A stretch of DNA of 64,000 nt from Pseudomonadota bacterium (GTDB taxonomy: Bacteria; Pseudomonadota; Alphaproteobacteria; Caulobacterales; Caulobacteraceae): positions 62,001 through 126,000 of the forward strand of contig JAEWJI010000063.1 in the NCBI GenBank assembly GCA_023386645.1, in the 5' to 3' direction. The position numbers and the translations under genes were made by a program. The notes beneath the pieces are model-generated. The model did no database searches, was not told where the DNA came from, and saw only the letters and a program-made list of their open reading frames with translations. Below, piece after piece: positions 7,968-14,977 of the stretch (the first letter of the stretch is position 1; each line of letters begins with the position of its first letter).

Positions 7968-8113
7968 CTAGAACCAGACCGTCACGTCCCAGATGGGTCG
8001 GACGACCACCCAGGCCATCAGGGTCGTGACGACGGCCATCAGGAGCCAGAGCGCCACGCTGACCAGATCGACGGGCCGACGTCGTCCTTCGCCTGAGGCG
8101 ACCTTTTCGCCAT
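7968..8113 (-). pseudogene. Micro membrane protein, copy 1 (frameshifted relative to copy 2)
   Basis: Most of the sequence and the stop position correspond to the intact minus-strand ORF at 8879-9025. Compared with that copy, one base is missing near 8088-8096, so the ATG at 8113 leads to an early TGA. The membrane-spanning C-terminal part (LVSVALWLLMAVVTTLMAW, then VVVRPIWDVTVWF) is still open in its own frame. That frame also has an ATG at 8165, in the same CATATG that starts the IPTL gene on the other strand, giving a 65-residue alternative. It is either a broken copy or one with a shifted start. Confidence 0.5.
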
Positions 8114-8116
8114 TGT

Positions 8117-8134
8117 CAGAAAACCTCGTTTCTG
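8117..8134. promoter_or_regulatory. Inverted repeat in divergent control region, copy 1
   Basis: cagaaa-acctcg-tttctg is a perfect 6-bp inverted repeat placed 3 bp outside the micro-ORF ATG and 32 bp before the IPTL gene. It is preserved exactly in copy 2 at 9029-9046. It could be an operator or an mRNA hairpin in the leader of the IPTL gene. Confidence 0.4.
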
Positions 8135-8165
8135 CAATGCCACCCGGAATCTGGGGGACTCTCAT

Positions 8166-8882
8166 ATGTTTAGTCGCGAGGCGTCGACGGTCGCCGTTCT
8201 GTCCGTCCTGGCGCTCTGTGCGTTGGCTCGGCCGGCACGGGCCCAGGCCGAAAACTTCGACACCACGCCCGCGGGCGCCCTTCCCCCCAGATGGTCGACG
8301 AGTACGCTCGTCCCCGCGCCTATCATCTGGAACGCTCGCGCCGAAAATCCGCGCAGCGCGCCCAATGCCCTGGTCCTCATAACCATCCGCGACAACACCA
8401 CGAGCGAAGCGACCTCGCCGGGCTACGTCGTGCCCGCCAGCGGCAGGCTGAGGCTCCGGTTCTACAAGGCGTACCAGCTGGAAACCCGGGTGGATGGGAT
8501 GCGGCTGAAGATGTCGGTGGACGGCGGGCCGTTCACGGATATCGAAACCGCGGGCGGCGCCTTCATCGCGGGCGGATACACCCCAAGGCCGGGCGGCGGG
8601 TCCTACGGCTACTGGACCGACCGGGCGGCGGCCTACAGCGAGACGATCGCGGAGACTCCGACCCTGATCCCCGGTCAGCAGGTTCGTTTCCGGTGGGAAG
8701 CGTTCTTCGACAACAGCATCCGATGGAGCAACCTGCATATCGATGACGTGGAGGTCACAGCCGCCGCGCCGCCGCCGCCCGCCATCCCTACGATGACGGA
8801 ATGGGCGATGATGCTGTTGGGAACCGCCCTAGCCGGCGGGACGGCTCTGCATCTCAATCGGCGGCGCAACCGGGGGGCTTAG
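8166..8882 (+). CDS. Secreted protein with IPTL-CTERM sorting tail, copy 1
   Basis: The protein has 238 residues: a signal peptide (about 1-26, ending ARPARAQ), a beta-rich domain of about 170 residues, a proline spacer (AAPPPPA) and the tail IPTMTEWAMMLLGTALAGG followed by a basic RRR cluster. This tail matches the IPTL-CTERM type of C-terminal anchor (motif IPT..EW, hydrophobic helix, arginines), which by family knowledge is processed by an exosortase-like enzyme. No exosortase gene is in the window. The body (EATSPGYVVPASGRLRLRFY, then FRWEAFFDNS) resembles a jelly-roll carbohydrate- or surface-binding module. The ATG lies in CATATG, preceded by gggggac. Confidence 0.85.
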   Translation: MFSREASTVAVLSVLALCALARPARAQAENFDTTPAGALPPRWSTSTLVPAPIIWNARAENPRSAPNALVLITIRDNTTSEATSPGYVVPASGRLRLRFYKAYQLETRVDGMRLKMSVDGGPFTDIETAGGAFIAGGYTPRPGGGSYGYWTDRAAAYSETIAETPTLIPGQQVRFRWEAFFDNSIRWSNLHIDDVEVTAAAPPPPAIPTMTEWAMMLLGTALAGGTALHLNRRRNRGA

Positions 8883-9025
8883 AACCAGGCCGTCACGTCC
8901 CAGATGGGGCGGACGACCACCCAGGCCATCAGGGTCGTGACGACGGCCATCAGGAGCCAGAGCGCCAGGCTGACCAGATCGACGGGCCGGCGTCGTCTTT
9001 TCGCCGGAGACGACCTTTTCGCCAT
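8879..9025 (-). CDS. 48-residue membrane protein, intact copy 2
   Basis: The ATG at 9025 gives a 48-residue protein with a very basic N-terminus (MAKRSSPAKRRRRPVD), one membrane helix (LVSLALWLLMAVVTTLMAW) and a short tail ending VRPIWDVTAWF. Its stop overlaps that of the preceding IPTL gene, and it diverges from the second IPTL gene by 53 bp. Differences from copy 1 within the helix are silent or conservative (V/L, V/A), suggesting selection on the protein. A type II-like single-pass topology is likely. I do not recognise the family. Confidence 0.55.
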   Translation of the reverse strand: MAKRSSPAKRRRRPVDLVSLALWLLMAVVTTLMAWVVVRPIWDVTAWF

Positions 9026-9028
9026 TGT

Positions 9029-9046
9029 CAGAAAACCTCGTTTCTG
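9029..9046. promoter_or_regulatory. Inverted repeat in divergent control region, copy 2
   Basis: This is the same cagaaa-acctcg-tttctg palindrome as at 8117-8134, again 3 bp outside the micro-ORF start codon. Its exact retention, while bases just downstream differ between copies, suggests function. Confidence 0.4.
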
Positions 9047-9078
9047 CGATGCGCCCGGGAAGTCTCGGGGGTTCTCAT

Positions 9079-9813
9079 ATGTTTAGTCGCAAGGCGTCGA
9101 CGGTCGCCAGTCTTTCCGTCCTGGCGCTGTGCGGCGCGCTGGCCCAGCCCGCGCGGGCCCAGACGGAATCCTTCGATGGGGTTCCGGGACCGGGTCTGCC
9201 GGCGGGATGGACGACGAGTTCGGTCAGCTTTCTGCCCATGCCCTGGGAGGTCGAGGCCTACAATCCGCGCAGCGGGCCGAACGCCCTGGTCCTGCGGGTC
9301 TATCTCGACGACGCGACGTCGGAGGCGACCTCGCCCGCCTACACCGTGCCTGCCAGCGGGCGGCTGAGACTTCGGTTCTACAAGTCCCATTGGTTCGAAA
9401 CCGGTCGTGACGGGTTGCGGCTGCAGATGTCGGTCGACGGCGGCGCCTTCACGGAGATCGTGTCTGCGGGAGGGGCCTTCGTCACGGGCGGATACACCCT
9501 GCGGCCCGACGGCGCGTCCTACGGCTTCTGGACCGCGGGCGCCCCCTTCGCCTACAGCGAGACCATCGCGGAGACCCCGACGCTCACGCCGGGCCAGCAG
9601 GTTCGTTTCCGGTGGGAGGCGTTCTTCGATTCAAGCGTGGCGTCCGGAGACGTCTTCGTCGACGACGTCGAGGTGACCGCCGCCGCGCCGGCTCCTCCCC
9701 CGCCTCCGCCGGTCATACCCACGATGACGGAATGGGCGATGATCCTGCTGGGGACGATCCTGGCCGGCGGGACGGCCCTGCATCTCAACCGGCGGCGAGC
9801 CCCGGGGGCCTAA
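9079..9813 (+). CDS. Secreted protein with IPTL-CTERM sorting tail, copy 2
   Basis: This is a paralogue of the gene at 8166, 244 residues from the ATG at 9079, which is preceded by a ggggg ribosome binding site. A longer frame from 9025 would only add residues upstream of the signal peptide. Signal peptide about 1-28 (LAQPARAQ), the same beta-rich body (EATSPAYTVPASGRLRLRFY, then FRWEAFFDSS), a longer proline spacer (APAPPPPPP), then IPTMTEWAMILLGTILAGG and RRR. Compared with copy 1, signal and tail are nearly identical while the ligand-facing loops differ. That is what is expected if the two copies diverge in what they bind. Confidence 0.87.
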   Translation: MFSRKASTVASLSVLALCGALAQPARAQTESFDGVPGPGLPAGWTTSSVSFLPMPWEVEAYNPRSGPNALVLRVYLDDATSEATSPAYTVPASGRLRLRFYKSHWFETGRDGLRLQMSVDGGAFTEIVSAGGAFVTGGYTLRPDGASYGFWTAGAPFAYSETIAETPTLTPGQQVRFRWEAFFDSSVASGDVFVDDVEVTAAAPAPPPPPPVIPTMTEWAMILLGTILAGGTALHLNRRRAPGA

Positions 9814-10016
9814 TCCTGGCCGGGGTCGCCGCCCCGGCCGCCGTCCTTCTTGCGACGGGCGGAGTCCATCAGGAGCCCGAACGCGACCCCGAAGGCCACC
9901 CCGCAGCCCAGGCCGATCGCCAGCCCGTCCAGGGCGATGCCCAGCGCCGTGCCGAGGCTGCCGCCCAGGGCGATGCCGATGCCGAGGAAGCTGGTGTCCG
10001 GTGTCTGCGAGGCCAT
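9810..10016 (-). CDS. Small glycine-zipper membrane protein
   Basis: The product is 68 residues. Most of it is glycine-rich and hydrophobic (GIGIALGGSLGTALGIALDG, then LAIGLGCGVAFGVAFGLLM), with small residues every third or fourth position as in glycine-zipper membrane proteins. The tail is charged (DSARRKKDGGRGGD). Its stop overlaps the stop of the IPTL copy 2 gene on the other strand by 3 nt. No specific function can be assigned. Confidence 0.65.
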   Translation of the reverse strand: MASQTPDTSFLGIGIALGGSLGTALGIALDGLAIGLGCGVAFGVAFGLLMDSARRKKDGGRGGDPGQD

Positions 10017-10140
10017 GAGGTCGTCCCTGTGCGAGAGGACAGGTTAGCGCGAGGGGGCGGCCGGCCCAACCCCGGGCGCGTCCACAGGCCTTCGCGGCTC
10101 GCCCCTCCCGGCGGCGGTGAATCGGGCCTAGATAGCGGCC

Positions 10141-11157
10141 ATGTCGAACTCTGAACCTCGCACCGTCCGCGTCGCCATCATCGGGTCGGGTCCGGCCGGG
10201 TGGACGGCGGCCATCTACGCCGCCCGCGCCCTGCTGAACCCCGTGGTCATCGCCGGCCTCCAGCCAGGCGGCCAGCTGACCATCACCACCGATGTCGAGA
10301 ACTATCCGGGGTTCGCCGACGTCATCCAGGGGCCCTGGCTGATGGAGCAGATGCGGGCCCAGGCCGAGCACGTCGGGACCGAGGTGATCGAGGACATCGT
10401 GGTCAAGGCCGACCTGTCCAAACGGCCCTTCCGCCTGACGCTTGATTCCGGCGCCGAGCTCTTCGCGGAGACGGTGATCATCTCGACCGGCGCCCAGGCC
10501 AAGTGGCTGGGGCTGGAGAGCGAGCAGAAATACAAGGGCTTCGGCGTTTCGGCCTGCGCAACCTGCGACGGCTTCTTCTATCGCGGCAAGGAGGTGATCG
10601 TGGTCGGCGGCGGCAACACCGCCGTGGAGGAGGCGCTGTTCCTGACCAACTTCGCCTCCAGGGTGACGGTGGTCCACCGCCGCGACGAGTTCCGGGCCGA
10701 GAAGATCCTGTCCGAACGCCTGCTGGCCCACCCGAAGGTCGAGGTGATCTGGGACCACGCCATTGACGAGATCCTGGGCGAGCAGAACGCCTTTGGCGGG
10801 GTGAACGTCACCGGCGCGCGGCTGAAGAACGTCAAGACCGGCGCGACCCGGGAAATGACCGCCGACGGGGTGTTCATCGCCATCGGCCACGCACCGTCGT
10901 CTGAGCTGTTCGCCGGCCAGCTGGAGACCAAGGCCGGGGGCTATCTGGTCGTGAAGCCGGGCACGGCGGCGACCGCCATCGAGGGCGTCTGGGCCGCCGG
11001 CGACGTCACCGACGACGTCTATCGCCAGGCGGTGACGGCGGCCGGCATGGGCTGCATGGCCGCGCTGGAAGCCGTCCGTTTCCTGGCCGAACAGGACCAT
11101 AAATCCGAGGGCCACCCGATCAGCCACAAGGAGGCGGAGAAGATCGGGGTCTGGTGA
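10141..11157 (+). CDS. trxB: Thioredoxin-disulfide reductase
   Basis: The enzyme transfers electrons from NADPH through FAD to thioredoxin. The 338-residue protein has the FAD-binding GSGPAGWTAAIYAARA (about 16-31), the ENYPGF substrate loop, the redox-active CATC at 139-142 followed by DGFFYRGKEV, the NADPH-binding GGGNTAVEEALFL with HRRDEFRAEK, and a C-terminal FAD-binding AAGDVTDDVYRQAVTAAGMG. This is the complete low-molecular-weight bacterial form. It stands as a single gene on the plus strand. Confidence 0.97.
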   Translation: MSNSEPRTVRVAIIGSGPAGWTAAIYAARALLNPVVIAGLQPGGQLTITTDVENYPGFADVIQGPWLMEQMRAQAEHVGTEVIEDIVVKADLSKRPFRLTLDSGAELFAETVIISTGAQAKWLGLESEQKYKGFGVSACATCDGFFYRGKEVIVVGGGNTAVEEALFLTNFASRVTVVHRRDEFRAEKILSERLLAHPKVEVIWDHAIDEILGEQNAFGGVNVTGARLKNVKTGATREMTADGVFIAIGHAPSSELFAGQLETKAGGYLVVKPGTAATAIEGVWAAGDVTDDVYRQAVTAAGMGCMAALEAVRFLAEQDHKSEGHPISHKEAEKIGVW

Positions 11158-11189
11158 GCCTCAGGCTCTCCGCCGGGGAGAGAGAGATT

Positions 11190-11639
11190 TCAGGCGGCCG
11201 GACGCCAGGCGCGCATTTCGGCGATCTCGCGGGTCTGGGCGTCGATGACGGCCTGGGCCATGCGGCGGATTTCCGGATCGCGGCTGTCGCGCAGAGCGAC
11301 CTCGGCCATGGCGACCGCACCCTGGTGGTGGGCGATCATCTTGGCGATGTAGGACTCATCGACCGTGGCGCCGGAGGCCTCGGCCATCAGCCGGTGCATC
11401 TCGGCCTCGGAGGCGGCGAAGGCCTGGTCGCCGGCGGTGGTCGAGGCTGTCGCGCCGGAGTGACCGGCGCCGTGTCCGGCTGGCACCGAAGCGGCGCCGT
11501 CGGCCACGGTGTCCGCCTGGTTCTTGGCCGAGGTCTCTCGCATCGCCTGGTTCACGGGGTCGCCGCCGCCCTCGCAGGCCGACAGGCCAAGGCCGGCGAG
11601 GCCCAGGGAGGTGGCGACGAACAGGGTGCGGACGATCAT
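11190..11639 (-). CDS. DUF305 lipoprotein
   Basis: The 149-residue protein from the ATG at 11639 is preceded by a ggag ribosome binding site. It has a lipobox signal (LGLAGLGLSAC, Cys about 22), a low-complexity Ala/Gly linker and the DUF305 core. The diagnostic motif is KMIAHHQGAVAMAEVAL, with MxxHH as a likely metal site, then RRMAQAVIDAQTREIAEM. DUF305 proteins are four-helix bundle, periplasmic, often near copper or phosphate-related genes. Here the gene follows the PhoD-like phosphatase by 73 bp on the same strand. The precise role is unknown. Confidence 0.88.
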   Translation of the reverse strand: MIVRTLFVATSLGLAGLGLSACEGGGDPVNQAMRETSAKNQADTVADGAASVPAGHGAGHSGATASTTAGDQAFAASEAEMHRLMAEASGATVDESYIAKMIAHHQGAVAMAEVALRDSRDPEIRRMAQAVIDAQTREIAEMRAWRPAA

Positions 11640-11712
11640 GGCTGGCGCTCCGGAGGTCGTGTGGGCGCCCGTTCTGCCGCAAAATCCGCCGGGCGTCTCC
11701 CCTCCCGCTCGA

Positions 11713-13281
11713 TCAGGCCGCGTGGACGCGGGCCTCGCCGTTGTCGACCGCATAGGTGGCGCGAGTGGTCAGGGTTCCGCCGCGCTCGGACACCTTGTCC
11801 AGCACCTTGAACTCGGTCCGCCAGGTTTCGGGTGTCACGTCGCAGACGACGTAGCCGCGCTGGGCGTTGTTGAACTTCAGGAAGGGGTTGTCCTGGAGGT
11901 ACTGGCGTCCGGTGGCGCGCTGGTCCTGGCCGTCGCCGGAGGAGCTGATGGAGGTGGTGACGAACTCGGCCGCCACGGGCGCGTCCTCGGGACGGCGGCC
12001 GTCGATCAGGACCTCGCCGGCGTAGTTCTGGTGCTCGTCGCCTGTCAGGATGATGGTGTTCGCGATCCGCCGGTCGCGGAGGCGCTCCAGCAGACGGGCG
12101 CGGGGGATGCGGTAACCGGCCCAGGTGTCGAGGTTGTAGCCGGGCTCAGGCCCCTCCCTGCGGTCCAGATCCATGACCATGATCTGCTGGGCCAGCACTT
12201 TCCAGTGCGCTTGCGACCGGTCGAGGTTGCGATAGAGCCAGGCCTCCTGCGCCTCGCCCAGCACCTGGGCCTCGCGGTCGTCCATGGCCGCGCACGCGGC
12301 CAGCCATTCGTCGTCGCACGGCTGGTCGGAGCGCTCCGAGCGGGTGTCGAGGAAGTTCAGGTCCATGAGGTCGCCCCATGCGGCGGCGCGATAGAGCTGC
12401 ATCTGGGCGCCGCGCGGGAAGGCGGAGCGGCGCAGCGGCATGTGCTCGTAGAAGGCCTGGGCGGCGGACTGGCGACGCAGGAGGAAGACTTCGGGCGGCA
12501 CGCCGTCGTCCCTGTCCGAGACCCAGTTGTTGGCGATCTCGTGGTCGTCCCAGGTGCAGAACCAGGCGGCCGCGTGGTGGGCGGACTGCAGGTCCGTGTC
12601 CATCCTGGTCTGTGCGTAGCGGCGGCGGTAGTCGTCGAGGCTGTAGCACTCCCCGCCCACATGCATGCGGGGGTTCTCGATCGTGCCGCCGGAGCCCGTG
12701 TAGGTGCGGCTGGGGCGGCCCTCGTAGATGTAGTCGCCGTAGCAGTAGATGAAGTCGAGTTCGTCCTGCGCGGCCCTGCGGAAGGCGGTGTAGAAGCCCT
12801 GCTCGTACTGCATGCAGCCGACCACGCCGAAGCGGCTGCGGGCGACGGCGGCGCCGGGGGCGGGGGCGGTGAGGGCGCGGCCGACCGGACTGCGTTCGCG
12901 GCCTGACGTGAAGCGGTACCAGTGGGGCCGGCCGGGCTCGAGGCCGGCGACCTCCACATGGACGGCATGGCCGAGTTCGGGGCGGGCGACGGCTTCGCCC
13001 TTCTGGACCACGGTGCGGAAGCCCGGGTCGGTCGCGACCTCCCATCTCACCGGCACGGGCGCGCTCGGCATTCCATGACCGGGCGTCAGCGGGTCTGGCG
13101 CCAGCCGGGTCCAGATCACGAAGCCATCCGGAAGGGGATCGCCCGCCGCCACGCCCAGCTGGAAGGGGTATTCGGCATAGACGGGATCGGCCAATGCCTG
13201 GCGGCCGGCCGACAGGGCGACCCCGCCGGCGCCCAGCCCCAGCAGCACGCCCCGGCGGGACAGAAGGTCGAACGGCGACAT
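11713..13281 (-). CDS. phoD: PhoD-like alkaline phosphatase/phosphodiesterase, Tat-exported
   Basis: The 522-residue protein has a twin-arginine signal (SRRGVLLGLGAGGVALSAG, residues 8-26) and the PhoD architecture. An N-terminal Ig-like domain (FQLGVAAGDPLPDGFVIWTRL, then RPHWYRFTSG) is followed by the metallophosphatase domain with FGVVGCMQYEQGF, FIYCYGDYIYEG, WDDHEIANNW and, near the C-terminus, ILTGDEHQNYAGEV. These supply the Fe/Ca-binding Asp, Cys, Tyr and His residues of the family. The enzyme releases phosphate from mono- and diesters in the periplasm. A DUF305 gene follows downstream. Confidence 0.92.
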   Translation of the reverse strand: MSPFDLLSRRGVLLGLGAGGVALSAGRQALADPVYAEYPFQLGVAAGDPLPDGFVIWTRLAPDPLTPGHGMPSAPVPVRWEVATDPGFRTVVQKGEAVARPELGHAVHVEVAGLEPGRPHWYRFTSGRERSPVGRALTAPAPGAAVARSRFGVVGCMQYEQGFYTAFRRAAQDELDFIYCYGDYIYEGRPSRTYTGSGGTIENPRMHVGGECYSLDDYRRRYAQTRMDTDLQSAHHAAAWFCTWDDHEIANNWVSDRDDGVPPEVFLLRRQSAAQAFYEHMPLRRSAFPRGAQMQLYRAAAWGDLMDLNFLDTRSERSDQPCDDEWLAACAAMDDREAQVLGEAQEAWLYRNLDRSQAHWKVLAQQIMVMDLDRREGPEPGYNLDTWAGYRIPRARLLERLRDRRIANTIILTGDEHQNYAGEVLIDGRRPEDAPVAAEFVTTSISSSGDGQDQRATGRQYLQDNPFLKFNNAQRGYVVCDVTPETWRTEFKVLDKVSERGGTLTTRATYAVDNGEARVHAA

Positions 13282-13362
13282 CGGCGGCTCCGGGCGGGAA
13301 GGACGGTTCTGCGCCCGCTTACGCCGGATTCGTGACAGGCGCGACGCGGCCGGTCGCGGCGA

Positions 13363-14220
13363 TCAGAGGATCGGCTTGCCGCCGGTCACGGCCACCGTCG
13401 CGCCGGAGACGTAGCTGGCCTCGTCCGACGCCAGCATGACGTAGACGGGGGCGAGCTCGCGCGGCTGGCCGGGACGCTTGAAGGGGACCTGTTCGCCGAA
13501 GTGTTCGACCTTCTCCTTTGGCATGGTGGAGGGGATCAGCGGCGTCCAGATCGGGCCGGGCGCGACGCAGTTCACCCGTATGCCCCTGTCGGCCAGCAGC
13601 TGGGCAAGGCCGCCGGTGAAGTTCTGGATCGCGCCCTTGGTGGTGGCGTAGGCCAGGAGCTGCGGGCTGGGGGTGTCGGCGTTTACCGAGGTGGTGTTGA
13701 TGATGGAGGCGCCCGGCTTGAGGTGCGGAAGCGCCGCCTTCACCAGGTAGAACATGGCGTGGATGTTGACCCGGAAGGTGCGGTCCCACTCCTCGTTTGA
13801 AATCTCCTCGGGACTGTCGAAGGTCATCTGGTGGGCGGCGTTGTTGACCAGGATGTCCAGCCGGCCGAACGCCTTCACCGCCTCATCGACGATGCGGCGG
13901 CAGTGAGCCGCGTCCGCGATGTCGCCGGGCACGAGCACGCATTTGCGGCCTTCGGCCTCGACCAGGGCGCGGGCGTCCTCGGCGTCCTTGTGCTCGTTCA
14001 GATAGCTGATCAGGACCTCGGCGCCCTCGCGGGCGTAGGCCAGGGCGACGGCGCGGCCGATGCCACTATCGCCGCCAGTGATGATCGCCGCCTTGCCTTC
14101 CAGCCGACCGGAGCCGCGATAGCTGTCCTCCCCGTGGTCGGGGCGCGGGTCCATGGCGTCCGTCTGGCCAGGAATTGGCTGGGGCTGATCGGGAAAGGGC
14201 GGGCGGGGGTCGTCGGTCAT
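13363..14220 (-). CDS. Short-chain dehydrogenase/reductase, general-stress (YghA/GSP39-like) type
   Basis: The 285-residue SDR has a disordered N-terminal extension rich in Pro, Asp and Gln (about 1-40) typical of the YghA/GSP39 subgroup. The NAD(P)-binding ITGGDSGIGRAVALAYAREG follows, then NNAA, a catalytic Ser (NTTSVNADT) and the YxxxK pair in YATTKGAI (Tyr and Lys four apart). VNCVAPGPIWTPL and SYVSGATVAVTGG complete the family. The substrate is unknown; homologues are often described as stress-induced alcohol or sugar dehydrogenases. It may be read with the PhoD gene 81 bp downstream. Confidence 0.93.
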   Translation of the reverse strand: MTDDPRPPFPDQPQPIPGQTDAMDPRPDHGEDSYRGSGRLEGKAAIITGGDSGIGRAVALAYAREGAEVLISYLNEHKDAEDARALVEAEGRKCVLVPGDIADAAHCRRIVDEAVKAFGRLDILVNNAAHQMTFDSPEEISNEEWDRTFRVNIHAMFYLVKAALPHLKPGASIINTTSVNADTPSPQLLAYATTKGAIQNFTGGLAQLLADRGIRVNCVAPGPIWTPLIPSTMPKEKVEHFGEQVPFKRPGQPRELAPVYVMLASDEASYVSGATVAVTGGKPIL

Positions 14221-14310
14221 GGGGTCGCTCCGGGATCCAAGGATGGGTCGAAGCTAGAACCGATGACCCGCCGGGTTGTTCACGGCCGCTGCGCAGAGCC
14301 GCACGCGAAA

Positions 14311-14338
14311 AGGGCCGGCGCCTTTCGACGCCGGCCCT
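14311..14338 (-). terminator. Rho-independent terminator of the RcnB-like gene
   Basis: A perfect 10-bp stem, agggccggcg (14311-14320) and cgccggccct (14329-14338), has an 8-base loop. Read on the minus strand it is followed by ttttcgc and begins 23 bp after the stop of the gene at 14362. Confidence 0.75.
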
Positions 14339-14361
14339 CGGATCGCTCTCGAAAAGGAGCC

Positions 14362-14772
14362 TTAGTTGAACAGGCTGAAGATCACCGAGGCGATCACGCC
14401 CGTGGCCACCGCCGTCAGCACCGCGTCATTGCCGACCCGGACGTATTCATAGCCGCGGGGCGGGGCGCCCAGGCCGTAACGGCTGTGGTTCACCACATAG
14501 GCCCGGTTGCGGTAGCTCGCCGGCAGACGCTCGCCACGATGCCAGCTGCGCGCCTGGTAGCCGCGCGGGGCCTGATAGCGGCCGGCGTTGTAGCGGCGTT
14601 CGGCCCGGCGTTCATGGCGGTTGTCGTTCCGGCTCTGATGGCCCGACCAGGATTGCTCGTGCCGGGCCTGCGGGCCGCGGTCGCGGTTGTCATGGCCGCG
14701 AGACTGGGCCGACGCGGCGCCGGCCGAGGCGACCAGCGAGAGCGCCAGGACGCTGCTGAGGATCTTCTTCAT
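14362..14772 (-). CDS. RcnB-like periplasmic protein
   Basis: The 136-residue protein from the ATG at 14772 is preceded by ggagag. It has a signal peptide (MKKILSSVLALSLVASAGAA, cleaved after SAQ), then a very Arg/His/Asn-rich region (SRGHDNRDRG, QSRNDNRHERRAERR). The RcnB-like C-terminus follows (YRNRAYVVNHSRYGL, PPRGYEYVRVGNDAVL) and ends in a hydrophobic segment. E. coli RcnB is a periplasmic protein tied to nickel/cobalt export, but alphaproteobacterial relatives are many and mostly uncharacterised. Gene ends at a clear terminator. Confidence 0.8.
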   Translation of the reverse strand: MKKILSSVLALSLVASAGAASAQSRGHDNRDRGPQARHEQSWSGHQSRNDNRHERRAERRYNAGRYQAPRGYQARSWHRGERLPASYRNRAYVVNHSRYGLGAPPRGYEYVRVGNDAVLTAVATGVIASVIFSLFN

Positions 14773-14977
14773 GGCTCGTTCTCTCCACGGCGGTGAGGGC
14801 CGGACCATCCGGTCGCCCGTCGTTGGAGCGGTTATGAGCCCTGGCCGCTGAGCCCGACTTGAACGGAGGTGATCATCCGCCGTTCACCCTGGGAACGTCG
14901 GTTTTTGACCTGGGCTTCCGCTGGATTAGCGGCGCGTGCTGGCGCAACATCGTCTCGGTGTCGCTGGGAGGCGAAGG

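Larger units (their letters stand above)
7968..9813. repeat. Tandem duplication of a micro-ORF plus IPTL-CTERM gene unit
   Basis: Two similar units lie head to tail: 7968-8882 and 8879-9813. Each has a minus-strand micro-ORF, a ~50-bp divergent intergenic region and a plus-strand IPTL-CTERM gene. Identity is highest over the micro-ORF and the intergenic region, and lower inside the secreted-protein genes, where signal peptide and tail are best kept. The junction is tight: the stop codons of the first IPTL gene and the second micro-ORF overlap by 3 nt. Confidence 0.85.
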
